Shown here: positions 1 to 8,126 of the stretch, in pieces | How positions within the stretch are numbered: position 1 is the stretch's first letter | Layout: each line of letters starts with the position of its first letter | NCBI RefSeq assembly: GCF_030123365.1 | Contig: NZ_CP126107.1 | Span: forward strand, 4,921,501-4,985,500 | Source of the DNA: Neobacillus sp. SuZ13 | GTDB taxonomy: Bacteria > Bacillota > Bacilli > Bacillales > Cytobacillaceae | Direction: 5' to 3' | DNA: 64,000 nucleotides | Notes under the pieces: model-generated | The model's input: the letters and a program-made list of their open reading frames with translations, nothing else | Told to the model about the DNA's origin: nothing | The model's database searches: none | Made by a program: the position numbers and the translations under genes

Positions 1-31
1 TTAATTCACTTCTTTGTGCTATTAGATCCAT
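1..31 (-). CDS. Start of an unidentified gene (truncated by window edge)
   Basis: On the minus strand an ATG at 31 is preceded by AGGAGAGG (36-43), a good ribosome binding site at about 4-5 nt spacing, and opens a frame reading MDLIAQRSEL before the window ends. Only ten residues are visible, so the product cannot be named. It would be co-directional with the LysE-family gene at 185-808. Confidence 0.35.
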   Translation of the reverse strand, partial: MDLIAQRSEL

Positions 32-184
32 ATTTCCTCTCCTATCAATAGTATTGTATAGTAGCCGATAAACAACATTATGTTTTATTATTTACCGTGT
101 ATATTACATAATATTAATTGGAAAGGGATTTACCTGTCAATAAATTGTATGAATAATCCGAATTATTTATAGGGATCGGTATTT

Positions 185-808
185 CTAAAATAAATTATTA
201 AAAGCTTGCATTCCAAAATAAATCCCAAATCCAATCAATGAAAGACCGGACAGGCAAGATATACCTACAAGTAATCGGGGAGTTAAGAATTTACGAAAAC
301 TGCTTGATACACTTGCCATGGCAATATCCCAAATCAACAGCCCAATAAAAATCGCACAGCTGTACAGAACTAATTGAGTCGGATTTGAGGATGCAGCTGT
401 TTTTGCAAGGACGGACCCATAAATCCCTAACCAAAATAGAATTGTTAAGGGATTAGAGATCGACATAAGAAATCCTGAGAAGAAAGATTTTATCAGTGGT
501 TCCTTCCCTCTGGATTGCTCTAAATTAATTTTCCCCGCGTTCATGAAGGTTTCTATTCCTGTATACATCAGGACAAAACAGCCAAAAAACCAAAGAAACG
601 TTTGCATAAATGCTGTTTCCAGAAACTGGACAACTCCTATATAAACAACAAGCATATACACGCCATCTGCAATAACAGCCCCGACTCCAATAAGCCACGA
701 ATTCATAAATCCATTCCTTATGCCTCTGTCAATCTGCGCTGCATTAATCGGACCAATCGGAGCAGCCAGCGATAATCCTAAAAGTATATAGCTCAAAAAT
801 ACATTCAT
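185..808 (-). CDS. LysE/RhtB-family amino acid exporter
   Basis: The 207-residue protein is almost entirely hydrophobic, with about six predicted membrane spans and an N-terminal AAPIGPINA segment that corresponds to the PGP-type motif of LysE/RhtB translocators. This family exports amino acids or related small metabolites across the cytoplasmic membrane using ion gradients; the substrate cannot be inferred here. The length is normal for the family. The ATG at 808 follows GGGAGAG at a usable distance. No regulator gene is adjacent, and the next gene downstream is only seen as a truncated start at 1-31. Confidence 0.85.
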   Translation of the reverse strand: MNVFLSYILLGLSLAAPIGPINAAQIDRGIRNGFMNSWLIGVGAVIADGVYMLVVYIGVVQFLETAFMQTFLWFFGCFVLMYTGIETFMNAGKINLEQSRGKEPLIKSFFSGFLMSISNPLTILFWLGIYGSVLAKTAASSNPTQLVLYSCAIFIGLLIWDIAMASVSSSFRKFLTPRLLVGISCLSGLSLIGFGIYFGMQAFNNLF

Positions 809-929
809 CCATATCTCTCCCTAATAAATAAGTAGAAGCCTGTCTATAATTTTTATTCAGAGAAATAGGTTTGTACCACTAAAAATAGGCTTGGTTAGGA
901 AATATTGTTGATTATGGTATCCTGATGAT

Positions 930-1050
930 TGGAGGGGAAGGTGCGAGAGCCTCGAAAATGCTAGCGCATTTCCTTCGTACAGTGTTGATTCGACGAAGCT
1001 TATTCAATGTCCTGTGGGAGCACGGGACTGGAACAGAAATCACTGGCCTG
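930..1050. other. Hairpin-rich non-coding block
   Basis: The 809-1119 interval carries no convincing gene. Within it four inverted repeats follow one another: CGAG/CTCG (944-954), AAATGC/GCATTT (956-971), CTTCGT/ACGAAG (973-998) and an 8-bp stem with a GGAG tetraloop (1009-1028). The block is more GC-rich than its surroundings. Open frames exist on both strands but neither has a ribosome binding site or plausible composition. It could be a structured RNA or a decayed dispersed repeat. Confidence 0.4.
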
Positions 1051-1119
1051 TTTAACAGAGCAAAAAATAAAAAGAGCCTCCTTAACATCAAGGAAACTCT
1101 CGCACTGATTTTATATAAA

Positions 1120-1578
1120 TCAACAAAGTTTACGTAAGGAGCTATTCTTAAAAACAATATACTTTTGTCCAAGATAATTGGCTATTGTATACAAAGTACT
1201 ACCTAATAGAACGGAAGCACTTTCCTCACTAGAGGTGCTAAGCAGATAATATTGACTTGTTAATTCGACTAATTTCTTACTACAGAAATAAGCTGAAAAA
1301 TAACAAATAAGAATAATCAGGAAAAACCTAGGCACACCTTTATGAAAAGAAACATTACTTTTAAACGTAAAAGTCCTATTTAATAAAAAGCTTACAGATG
1401 CACCTATTGCATTTCCTGTTAACGTGGATGTCCAGTAGGATAATCTCATAATGTTAAGAAGAAAGAACATACAACCTAAACCAATAAATGTGTTCACAAT
1501 GCCCACAAGGAGAAAACGAACAAGTGAACTAGTGGTTGGTTTCAGATATTTGTCTAAGGTCAAGATGATAAAATTCAT
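1120..1578 (-). CDS. GtrA-like membrane protein (polyprenyl-sugar flippase candidate)
   Basis: With the start at 1578 the protein has 152 residues and four membrane segments, with the family hallmark region SFLLNRTFTFK near its middle. GtrA/GtcA proteins are thought to flip, or assist flipping of, undecaprenyl-phosphate-linked sugars. The frame is open further upstream to 1698, but residues before the ATG at 1578 do not look like GtrA and would lie deep inside the upstream gene; even so it overlaps the glycosyltransferase by 50 nt, which suggests translational coupling. The RBS is poor (AGAGG directly next to the ATG), so the exact start is uncertain. Confidence 0.8.
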   Translation of the reverse strand: MNFIILTLDKYLKPTTSSLVRFLLVGIVNTFIGLGCMFFLLNIMRLSYWTSTLTGNAIGASVSFLLNRTFTFKSNVSFHKGVPRFFLIILICYFSAYFCSKKLVELTSQYYLLSTSSEESASVLLGSTLYTIANYLGQKYIVFKNSSLRKLC

Positions 1579-2572
1579 CCTCTGCTGTTTGATTAAGTAT
1601 GTTATTCCTAGGTTTTGACAGACTATAGGAATCAATATCAACAATATATTTTGGACGCCGCTTTGATTCTTTGTAAATTTTTCCAATATATTCACCAATC
1701 AAGCCAATCGCAATTAACTGTAAGCCCCCAATAAGCCAAATCGAAGTAATCAGCGACGTCCAACCCGTCTCAGTTTCCCCAAAAAACTTTAGCGTTAAAA
1801 AATAGACTCCAAAGAATAGGCTCAAGAAAAAAGATACAAATCCCAATAGTAATACAATGCGAATCGGCGAAACAGAAAAGGAGGTAATTCCTTCAAAAGC
1901 AAAGGCAAGCATCTTTGTTAAAGGATATTTCGTTTCCCCCGCATGCCTCTCAAGCCTGTCATAATAGACTACATCCGAACGAAAGCCGAGGAGCGGAACA
2001 ATTCCGCGTAAAAATAAATTGACTTCGCTAAATCGTTCTAACTCTTGTACTGCTCTTTTACTCATTAATCGGAAATCAGCATGATTAAACACGAGGTCAA
2101 CCCCCATCTTTTCCATGATCTTATAAAATCCCAAGGCAGTAGTTCGTTTGAAGAGAGTATCAGTATCACGTCTCTTCCGCACACCGTAAACAATTTCATA
2201 CCCTTCATGAAACTTCAGTAAAAACTCACGAATTACTTTGATGTCATCCTGTAAATCGGCATCAATGGAAACAATACAATCAGAATGATCCTTTGCTATA
2301 AATAAACCTGCAAGTAATGCATTTTGGTGGCCTACATTTTTTGACAACTTTAAGCCCCGAACATATTCATTTCTTAATCCTTCTTTATATATCAATTCCC
2401 ATGTATGGTCCTGACTTCCGTCATCGACGAACAAGATTTTGCTTTGTTTCGAAACAAACCCATCGGTAATAAGTTCCTTCAACAAGTTTTGAAGCTGGAA
2501 GATGGTTACGGGTAAAACCTCCTCCTCGTTATAGCAAGGAACTACAATTGTAAGAACTGGTTCCATTATCAA
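1529..2572 (-). CDS. Polyprenyl-phosphate family-2 glycosyltransferase (GtrB/CsbB/YkoT type)
   Basis: This 347-residue GT-A enzyme should load a sugar from a nucleotide donor onto undecaprenyl phosphate at the inner face of the membrane. Visible are the N-terminal VVPCYNEEE motif, DDG at 50-52, the metal-binding DAD at 104-106 followed by LQDD, and two C-terminal membrane helices at roughly 230-300. I place the start at TTG 2572, which sits 7 nt from a perfect GGAGG (2580-2584); an ATG at 2566 is 13 nt away. It lies between a YkoS-like membrane protein and a GtrA protein, matching the ykoS-ykoT arrangement of B. subtilis. Confidence 0.88.
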   Translation of the reverse strand: MIMEPVLTIVVPCYNEEEVLPVTIFQLQNLLKELITDGFVSKQSKILFVDDGSQDHTWELIYKEGLRNEYVRGLKLSKNVGHQNALLAGLFIAKDHSDCIVSIDADLQDDIKVIREFLLKFHEGYEIVYGVRKRRDTDTLFKRTTALGFYKIMEKMGVDLVFNHADFRLMSKRAVQELERFSEVNLFLRGIVPLLGFRSDVVYYDRLERHAGETKYPLTKMLAFAFEGITSFSVSPIRIVLLLGFVSFFLSLFFGVYFLTLKFFGETETGWTSLITSIWLIGGLQLIAIGLIGEYIGKIYKESKRRPKYIVDIDSYSLSKPRNNILNQTAEDEFYHLDLRQISETNH

Positions 2573-2589
2573 TTTAAATCCTCCGCTGT

Positions 2590-4266
2590 CTACAATGTCT
2601 TATATAAAAATATTTTCCATGCTGATGTTTTCGATTCGAATACTTTAACAAGCACTAATTGATTTTCCTTTGGATTATCGATAGGGAGTGCTGAAAAAAT
2701 ATATCGGCCGCCCATTTTTTTAAAGACATCCGTATTCAATTCTAAATTCTTCAAATGCTGTTTAGAATTTTTTTTGATCATATAATGTTTTCCAAGTTGA
2801 GCGGTAAAAATGTAACAACGACCTCCCCATTTATCAAAATATTTGCGGACCCTTTTATTTTTCGCCAATTCTTTTTCAATTATTTTCCTAAACTGATGTT
2901 TATAAGCTAATGGATAAAAATTATTATAGGTATCTAACGTGTAAAACCCGTTATATTGAGAAATAGCGGGGTGTATTCCAATACTGGCCACACGATATTC
3001 TTCCTTTGGAAGTTCGATATACTCCTCTATTTCCCGAAACAATTCCACAGCAAAAAATTCTTTGACAGTGGGCTTTTTTCGATAAATGACTTCATCATTA
3101 AACAGCCCTAATAAGAGGAGCTGCAGGACGAGAAACCACTTAGCCGTTCTTGCCCAATTCTTTCCTTGAAGCAAAAGGATTTTTAATGCAAGAGCAAAGC
3201 CTGCATAGATCACCATTGGTCGTAAAAAGTGATACCGGGCGAAATTAAAGGTGCCCAGAAAATGGAACCGCCTCACCAAAGGCATCCATCCTTCATAAAA
3301 CCAAAAGGCATACCAAATCGATAACAAAATATTTAAAATGAATAAAAATACAAAAAGCTTTTCCTGCTTCCAAAGCTTTTTCAAATAGACAAGATAAATC
3401 GCAATAAAGGTTGGAGGTAAAACAAATAGAGTATGAACCGTCATCACATGGGTGTGGCCAAGCAGATAATTTTTTAAAACAAGTCTTAACGATCTCCAAA
3501 AAGGCAGGGTCGCATAAATATATTCATCCCGACTATTTGGTTCATCAATTACTAGAAATGAAAAAATGAGCCGATATTCAACTAACATAAAAATCATTGT
3601 CATATAAACTATTGCGATGAAAAAGCCCGGGTTCCATCCCTTCCCTCTAAAACAATCAGTTAACCATAAGATTCCCATGGCAGTTAAGAAAAAGAAAAAG
3701 CCTAAAACAATACTTGCATAAAAAGGTAATAGGGCGAGCACCAAATATTCCTTCCAAGTTCTCTCACCGTTGCGAATGTTAAGGATTGCCCAAAGTGCAA
3801 GCGGCATCCCCATTGTACTCAGCATCCCTGACGGCCAAAACGGAGTAAGGGCAAAGGCGAGAGCAGTTGCAATTTGTAAAAACAGCCACTTTTCACCAGG
3901 TAAAAAGTGTTTTTTTAAGAGCCAATACATTCCAAAAAAAGCTACTATTCTGGTCAGAGTTTGGCTTAAACCATATGCGATCATTGTTGGGAAAAGGGCG
4001 TAGAGCCAGACAATAATACTGTATTCGGTCCCAAAGGCATTTCTCGATAATCGTCCATTAATTATTTGAGGAATGGTCGCATTAACTGTGCCGAACATTT
4101 CTCCACTTCTCGCTAAAACCTTATACCAAGCCAGGTTAGAATCCAGATTATCATGGACTCTTATATGCGCGTTTTCCTGTAGAATAAAAAGTGGTGAAAG
4201 ATAGACCGCTATAACAAGCAAAGCAAAGAGAATGAATCTCTGCTCTTTTTTAGTTTTAATTAGCAT
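2590..4266 (-). CDS. ykoS: YkoS-like polytopic membrane protein (putative GT-C-type sugar transferase, DUF6044)
   Basis: The 558-residue protein has about 11-12 membrane spans. After the first span an extracytoplasmic loop contains HDNLDS with acidic residues D39 and D42, as expected for GT-C-type transferases, and the last ~150 residues form a soluble domain. Homology to YkoS is my recognition and not computed. Its inferred role is to move the sugar from the lipid carrier onto a cell-surface acceptor. The ATG at 4266 is preceded by GAGGTG at 6 nt; a longer TTG frame to 4287 has no RBS. It is the first gene of a three-gene run, 17 nt before the glycosyltransferase. Confidence 0.75.
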   Translation of the reverse strand: MLIKTKKEQRFILFALLVIAVYLSPLFILQENAHIRVHDNLDSNLAWYKVLARSGEMFGTVNATIPQIINGRLSRNAFGTEYSIIVWLYALFPTMIAYGLSQTLTRIVAFFGMYWLLKKHFLPGEKWLFLQIATALAFALTPFWPSGMLSTMGMPLALWAILNIRNGERTWKEYLVLALLPFYASIVLGFFFFLTAMGILWLTDCFRGKGWNPGFFIAIVYMTMIFMLVEYRLIFSFLVIDEPNSRDEYIYATLPFWRSLRLVLKNYLLGHTHVMTVHTLFVLPPTFIAIYLVYLKKLWKQEKLFVFLFILNILLSIWYAFWFYEGWMPLVRRFHFLGTFNFARYHFLRPMVIYAGFALALKILLLQGKNWARTAKWFLVLQLLLLGLFNDEVIYRKKPTVKEFFAVELFREIEEYIELPKEEYRVASIGIHPAISQYNGFYTLDTYNNFYPLAYKHQFRKIIEKELAKNKRVRKYFDKWGGRCYIFTAQLGKHYMIKKNSKQHLKNLELNTDVFKKMGGRYIFSALPIDNPKENQLVLVKVFESKTSAWKIFLYKTL

Positions 4267-4441
4267 TTTCTTCACCTCATAGGTCAAGACTTAAAAACGG
4301 GCAATTCCATTATAAATTTTGCATTTATAGGAAATATATTCTTCAATTATTTTTTATAGATGTTTTTAGAAGGGCTAATAATCACTCTTGCCCATTGGTA
4401 TCTAAAAAAGGCAAGCCGGACTTTGAAAGCAAGTTAATTTA

Positions 4442-4639
4442 ATGATTAGTTTACCTACTTTGACCGGAAAAGAGTGGGAAACATCCCATGGACGAATGAT
4501 GAAGGCAATTCGGGAAGAACCTGTTGAGGAGCATATTTTCGAGGATTCAAGTCTTCCAAAGCTAACAGAAGAGGAGTTAAATAAAAAGTCAAAGTATGCT
4601 TTTGTCATGTTAAGTTACCGAATTGAAGATACACAATAA
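4442..4639 (+). CDS. Small orphan ORF, possibly a gene remnant
   Basis: The frame encodes 65 residues, rich in charged residues and with ordinary codon use (EEELNKKSKYAF). An in-frame TGA at 4424-4426 closes it just upstream and there is no recognisable ribosome binding site before the ATG. I do not recognise a family. It ends directly against a dispersed palindromic repeat at 4640. It may be the tail of a decayed gene or a real small protein; I cannot decide. Confidence 0.4.
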   Translation: MISLPTLTGKEWETSHGRMMKAIREEPVEEHIFEDSSLPKLTEEELNKKSKYAFVMLSYRIEDTQ

Positions 4640-4755
4640 ACCGGAAGCGCCTTGCCCAGGGGCGACAAGCATAAGACGAATCGGCGGGAAGGTTGCTCTT
4701 TGACCTTCTTGAGGATTTGCTTATTCCCCCGAGCCCCTAGGCGCTGAATCTAGTT
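4640..4755 (+). repeat. Dispersed palindromic repeat, long form A (copy 1)
   Basis: About 115 bp bounded by GGAAGCGCC at the left and GGCGCTGAATCTAG at the right, with further internal complementarity. It is closely similar to the element at 61411-61531 and shares termini with the shorter elements at 28066, 30701 and 43412 and with the B-type elements at 17151 and 19317. It fills the gap between two convergent small genes. Confidence 0.85.
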
Positions 4756-4758
4756 ACA

Positions 4759-4920
4759 TTATTTCTTTCCAAAGTTATTATAGACATTTAATAGGGAATC
4801 GAGCTTCTGACTGCATTGGACTACATTAGGATTAGAGTAACCGTAACGATGAGCTAATTCAATCATTTCACCCCTTGTTTTTTCAATATTTGATAATAGC
4901 GAGTTTAATCTAGTCCCCAT
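4759..4920 (-). CDS. Spo0E-like aspartyl-phosphate phosphatase
   Basis: A 53-residue protein on the minus strand whose centre reads CSQKLDSLLN, the signature of the Spo0E family (SQELD-type motif), preceded by a predicted helix (residues 4-25). Spo0E-type proteins dephosphorylate Spo0A~P and delay sporulation. The ATG at 4920 follows AAGAGGG at 7 nt. The usual acidic residue in SQ(E/K)LD is Lys here, which occurs in members of the family. It ends 3 nt from a dispersed repeat. Which phospho-regulator it acts on is not determinable. Confidence 0.85.
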   Translation of the reverse strand: MGTRLNSLLSNIEKTRGEMIELAHRYGYSNPNVVQCSQKLDSLLNVYNNFGKK

Positions 4921-5160
4921 GGACTAACCCTCTTCCTATGTTGTAACTATATTAATGGTTGTAACCATAATTTAAAAGTTTTGGGCATTAAAAACAAGTA
5001 GCTTTGAGAAAAATAAAAGTATCTCTTGTGAACATTGACCTATTGGTAAAATCGTTTAATGGTCCTATTAGATTAATCCGTTTTCGTTAATAATAGAAAT
5101 AACTGTTTCAGCACCTAATCTAAGTGGTGGAGCTAAAGACACTAGAAAGAGGTGACAATT

Positions 5161-6147
5161 ATGCCGAACAGAGTGTATATCAGTTTCTTACGTTTGCCGC
5201 TCCTCGTCCGAATTCTATTAATGGCATTGCTTGTGTTTCTCTCATTTGGAATATCTATTCACTTTTTAGAACCAACCACTTTTCCCACCATTTTTGATGG
5301 TATCTGGTGGGCCATTATTACTGCATCAACGGTAGGGTATGGCGATTATGTCCCACACTCCTTCTTAGGCAGACTAACCGCATTAATCCTAATCCTATTC
5401 GGTGTTGCATTTGTTTCTTCCTATTTTGGAACATTGGCCGCAGCTGCCGTCACAAAACAAGATGCCCTGTCCGAAGGGCGAATTCCTTATAAAGGTGAAG
5501 GTCATATCATCATTATCGGCTGGAATGAACGATCGAAAGAGTTAATAAGTAAGCTTACAACTACAAAATATCAACAAATGATAGTATTAATTGACGAAAC
5601 GCTTGATGCAAACCCAGTAAAGTCAAGGTTTGTGCACTTTATTCAAGGGAAAGGTCATGTAGATGAAACCATCGTTAAAAGTGATATCAAGAATGCGGAG
5701 AAGGTGCTAATTACTGCAGATCGCGGAAACGATGAACTACAGGCAGATATGAATAGCATTCTTACTCTGCTCACTATTAAAGGAATATGTGCACAAGTAA
5801 AATGCATCGTGGAAATATTAACTAGAGAGCAAGTAATAAATGCTTATCGAGCCGGTGCTGATGAAGTGATTCAATCAAATAAATTAACAAGTGTCTTCAT
5901 GGTTAACAGCCTGCACTCCAATGGGGATGGACTGTTGTCAAACGTCGTTCATGAGTTACAGGAAAGCAGATTGTCATCATATCCAGTTGAGGAACCTGAA
6001 ATTGGTAAGCCATTCAGCGATGTATGTCATTTATTATTAAAAAAAGGCTACCTCCTGATTGGCATTCAAAGAGGGGAGGAAACATTACTGAATCCATCCC
6101 ACTCCTTGCCTATTGAAGAAAATGACCAATTATTAATTTTTAAATAG
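5161..6147 (+). CDS. yugO: Two-TM potassium channel with RCK domain (YugO type)
   Basis: The 328-residue protein has two membrane spans (about 13-34 and 72-97) around a pore loop with the K+ selectivity filter TVGYGD at 57-62, followed by a cytoplasmic RCK_N Rossmann domain beginning GHIIIIGWN at 114 and a C-terminal RCK_C domain (about 255-328). YugO conducts K+ and in B. subtilis underlies biofilm electrical signalling. The ATG at 5161 is 5 nt from GAGGTGA; a GTG at 5152 overlaps that RBS and is rejected. The neighbour yugN is convergent, as in B. subtilis, but no MstX-like gene precedes it. Confidence 0.93.
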   Translation: MPNRVYISFLRLPLLVRILLMALLVFLSFGISIHFLEPTTFPTIFDGIWWAIITASTVGYGDYVPHSFLGRLTALILILFGVAFVSSYFGTLAAAAVTKQDALSEGRIPYKGEGHIIIIGWNERSKELISKLTTTKYQQMIVLIDETLDANPVKSRFVHFIQGKGHVDETIVKSDIKNAEKVLITADRGNDELQADMNSILTLLTIKGICAQVKCIVEILTREQVINAYRAGADEVIQSNKLTSVFMVNSLHSNGDGLLSNVVHELQESRLSSYPVEEPEIGKPFSDVCHLLLKKGYLLIGIQRGEETLLNPSHSLPIEENDQLLIFK

Positions 6148-6148
6148 C

Positions 6149-6556
6149 TTAATCCTGAAGGAGAAGCATTTCCAATTCTTGTACCAACGCTGTTCCAGAT
6201 TCCCTATACTTCTCGGGAATGCTCGCATCCTTATCGACAGGTTCCTGAAATTGATTTAGGGTACCTGAAAAGGTTCCTGTGCTCCCTTCGTCATCAAGAC
6301 CTGCTTCATATTTATGAGACAAGAGGAATGGTCTTCCTAACCTTACCGTACAATTGTTATCATCTAGTTGCCCATCAACGGCTTGAAATGGCAGCCGTAC
6401 GAATTGATAGCCATCCTGATCATCAAGTTTATAGTCAAAGGCACCATGGTCATAATCCCAGTTTCCGCCAATCGAATAGCCGATTGGTTTTAATTTTTGT
6501 TCAAGTTCATATAAGTCAAACTGTTTTCCTTCCACTTTCGATGGTAACTCAATCAT
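6149..6556 (-). CDS. yugN: YugN-like family protein
   Basis: A 135-residue soluble acidic protein beginning MIELPSKVEG, with a GNWDYDHGAFDYKLDD segment typical of the YugN-like family, whose function is unknown. It is convergent with the K+ channel gene (1 nt apart), so the two 3' ends share no obvious terminator. The family assignment is from recognition of sequence and synteny with yugO and pgi. Confidence 0.85.
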   Translation of the reverse strand: MIELPSKVEGKQFDLYELEQKLKPIGYSIGGNWDYDHGAFDYKLDDQDGYQFVRLPFQAVDGQLDDNNCTVRLGRPFLLSHKYEAGLDDEGSTGTFSGTLNQFQEPVDKDASIPEKYRESGTALVQELEMLLLQD

Positions 6557-6612
6557 TAACCTTACCCCCTAATTTTCGATACCATTAGTTTCTCCAAATC
6601 CATTCATTTCAA

Positions 6613-6650
6613 TAAAAAAAAGAGAACTGAATGATTCCATCAGTTCTCTT
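6613..6650 (-). terminator. Terminator downstream of pgi
   Basis: A perfect 10-bp stem AGAGAACTGA/TCAGTTCTCT (6621-6630, 6640-6649) is followed on the minus strand by a run of U residues (6613-6620). It ends the pgi transcript. Confidence 0.9.
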
Positions 6651-6659
6651 TTCTATATT

Positions 6660-8006
6660 TTATAAACGTTTTTCTAATTCTGCTTTTTTCTCTTCGTATC
6701 CTGGTTTACCTAGAAGGGCGAACATATTTACTTTGTATGCTTCAACACCTGGTTGGTCAAATGGATTTACTCCTAGTAAGTAGCCGCTCATGGCACAGGC
6801 TTTTTCAAAGAAGTAGACAAGATACCCTAATGTATACTCATCCATGGCTGGAATTGTCACGATTAAGTTTGGCACGCCTCCATCGGTATGGGCAAGCATC
6901 GTCCCTTGAAATGCCTTATTATTGACGAAGTCTACTGTTTGACCAGCAAGGTAATTCAAACCATCTAAATCATTTTCCTCAGCTTCAATTTTCAGCTCGT
7001 GACGAGGAGTTTCCACTTTAATGATTGTTTCAAACAAATCACGGCGTCCTTCTTGAACATATTGTCCAAGTGAGTGAAGATCTGTTGAAAAATTCGCTGA
7101 AGAAGGATAAATACCTTTTTGATCTTTACCTTCACTTTCGCCAAATAACTGTTTCCACCACTCTGAAAAATATTGCAAGCCTGGCTCATAATTAATCAAC
7201 ATTTCAATGGTTTTACCTTTGTTGTACAACACATTTCTAACAGCAGCATATTGGTAAGCGGCATTATCTTCGAGTTCGGAATGACCGAAGTCTGTTTGTG
7301 CCACTGCAGCACCTTCCATGATCTTCTCGATGTTTGCCCCGCTTACTGCGATTGGAAGCAAACCAACTGCTGTTAGAACAGAATAACGTCCACCAATGTC
7401 ATCAGCGATTACAAACGTTTCATAGCCTTCTTCTGTTGCTAAAGTTTTGAGGGCTCCTCTTGCTTTATCTGTTGTGGCATAAATCCGCTTGCGCGCCTCA
7501 TCTTGACCGTATTTTTCTTCAAGCAGCTTACGGAAAATGCGGAAAGCAATTGCTGGTTCAGTTGTAGTTCCCGATTTGGAAATGACATTAATAGAAAAGT
7601 CTTTTCCATCAAGGAGATCCATCAAATCTCTCATATAAGTGGAGCTAATATTATTCCCTACAAAAATCACTTGTGGTGTTTTTCGCTTATCTTTGGGAAG
7701 GACGTTATAGAAGCTATGCTGTAACATTTCAATCGCAGCTCTTGCTCCAAGATACGATCCCCCAATTCCAATAACAAGAAGCACATCAGAATCAGCTTTA
7801 ATTTTCTCAGCAGATTTTTGAATGCGTGAGAACTCTTCTTTATCATAGTTAGTCGGGAGGTCAATCCACCCTAGAAAGTCATTACCTGCACCGGTTTGCT
7901 CATGTAGTGAATGATGAGCTACTTTCACGGCATCACGTAAATATGTAAGTTCATGTTCTCCAAAAAATGTTAAAGCTTTTGAGTAATCAAAACGAACGTG
8001 TGTCAT
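6660..8006 (-). CDS. pgi: Glucose-6-phosphate isomerase
   Basis: This 448-residue cytoplasmic enzyme interconverts glucose 6-phosphate and fructose 6-phosphate in glycolysis and gluconeogenesis. Family signatures are evident: GIGGSYLGARAA near residue 81, the SKSGTTTEP sugar-phosphate site near 140, GGRYSVLTAVG near 205 and FGESEGKDQKG containing the catalytic glutamate near 290. The length matches Firmicute Pgi. It is followed by its own terminator and flanked by yugN and an alcohol dehydrogenase gene, as in B. subtilis. Confidence 0.98.
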   Translation of the reverse strand: MTHVRFDYSKALTFFGEHELTYLRDAVKVAHHSLHEQTGAGNDFLGWIDLPTNYDKEEFSRIQKSAEKIKADSDVLLVIGIGGSYLGARAAIEMLQHSFYNVLPKDKRKTPQVIFVGNNISSTYMRDLMDLLDGKDFSINVISKSGTTTEPAIAFRIFRKLLEEKYGQDEARKRIYATTDKARGALKTLATEEGYETFVIADDIGGRYSVLTAVGLLPIAVSGANIEKIMEGAAVAQTDFGHSELEDNAAYQYAAVRNVLYNKGKTIEMLINYEPGLQYFSEWWKQLFGESEGKDQKGIYPSSANFSTDLHSLGQYVQEGRRDLFETIIKVETPRHELKIEAEENDLDGLNYLAGQTVDFVNNKAFQGTMLAHTDGGVPNLIVTIPAMDEYTLGYLVYFFEKACAMSGYLLGVNPFDQPGVEAYKVNMFALLGKPGYEEKKAELEKRL

Positions 8007-8126
8007 GCATGATCCTCCATAATTTTATTTACATAACCACTTTAACGAATGATGGGATGATTATCAAGGCAGGTCCATCATTGAAAGCGCACCCAATTTC
8101 GACAAATTTCTTTTTAATCCTTTATT

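Noticed and set aside
925..1172. Overlapping ORFs on both strands in the LysE-GtrA gap
   Set aside because: Neither has a ribosome binding site or family resemblance, and both result from the same hairpin-rich GC block.
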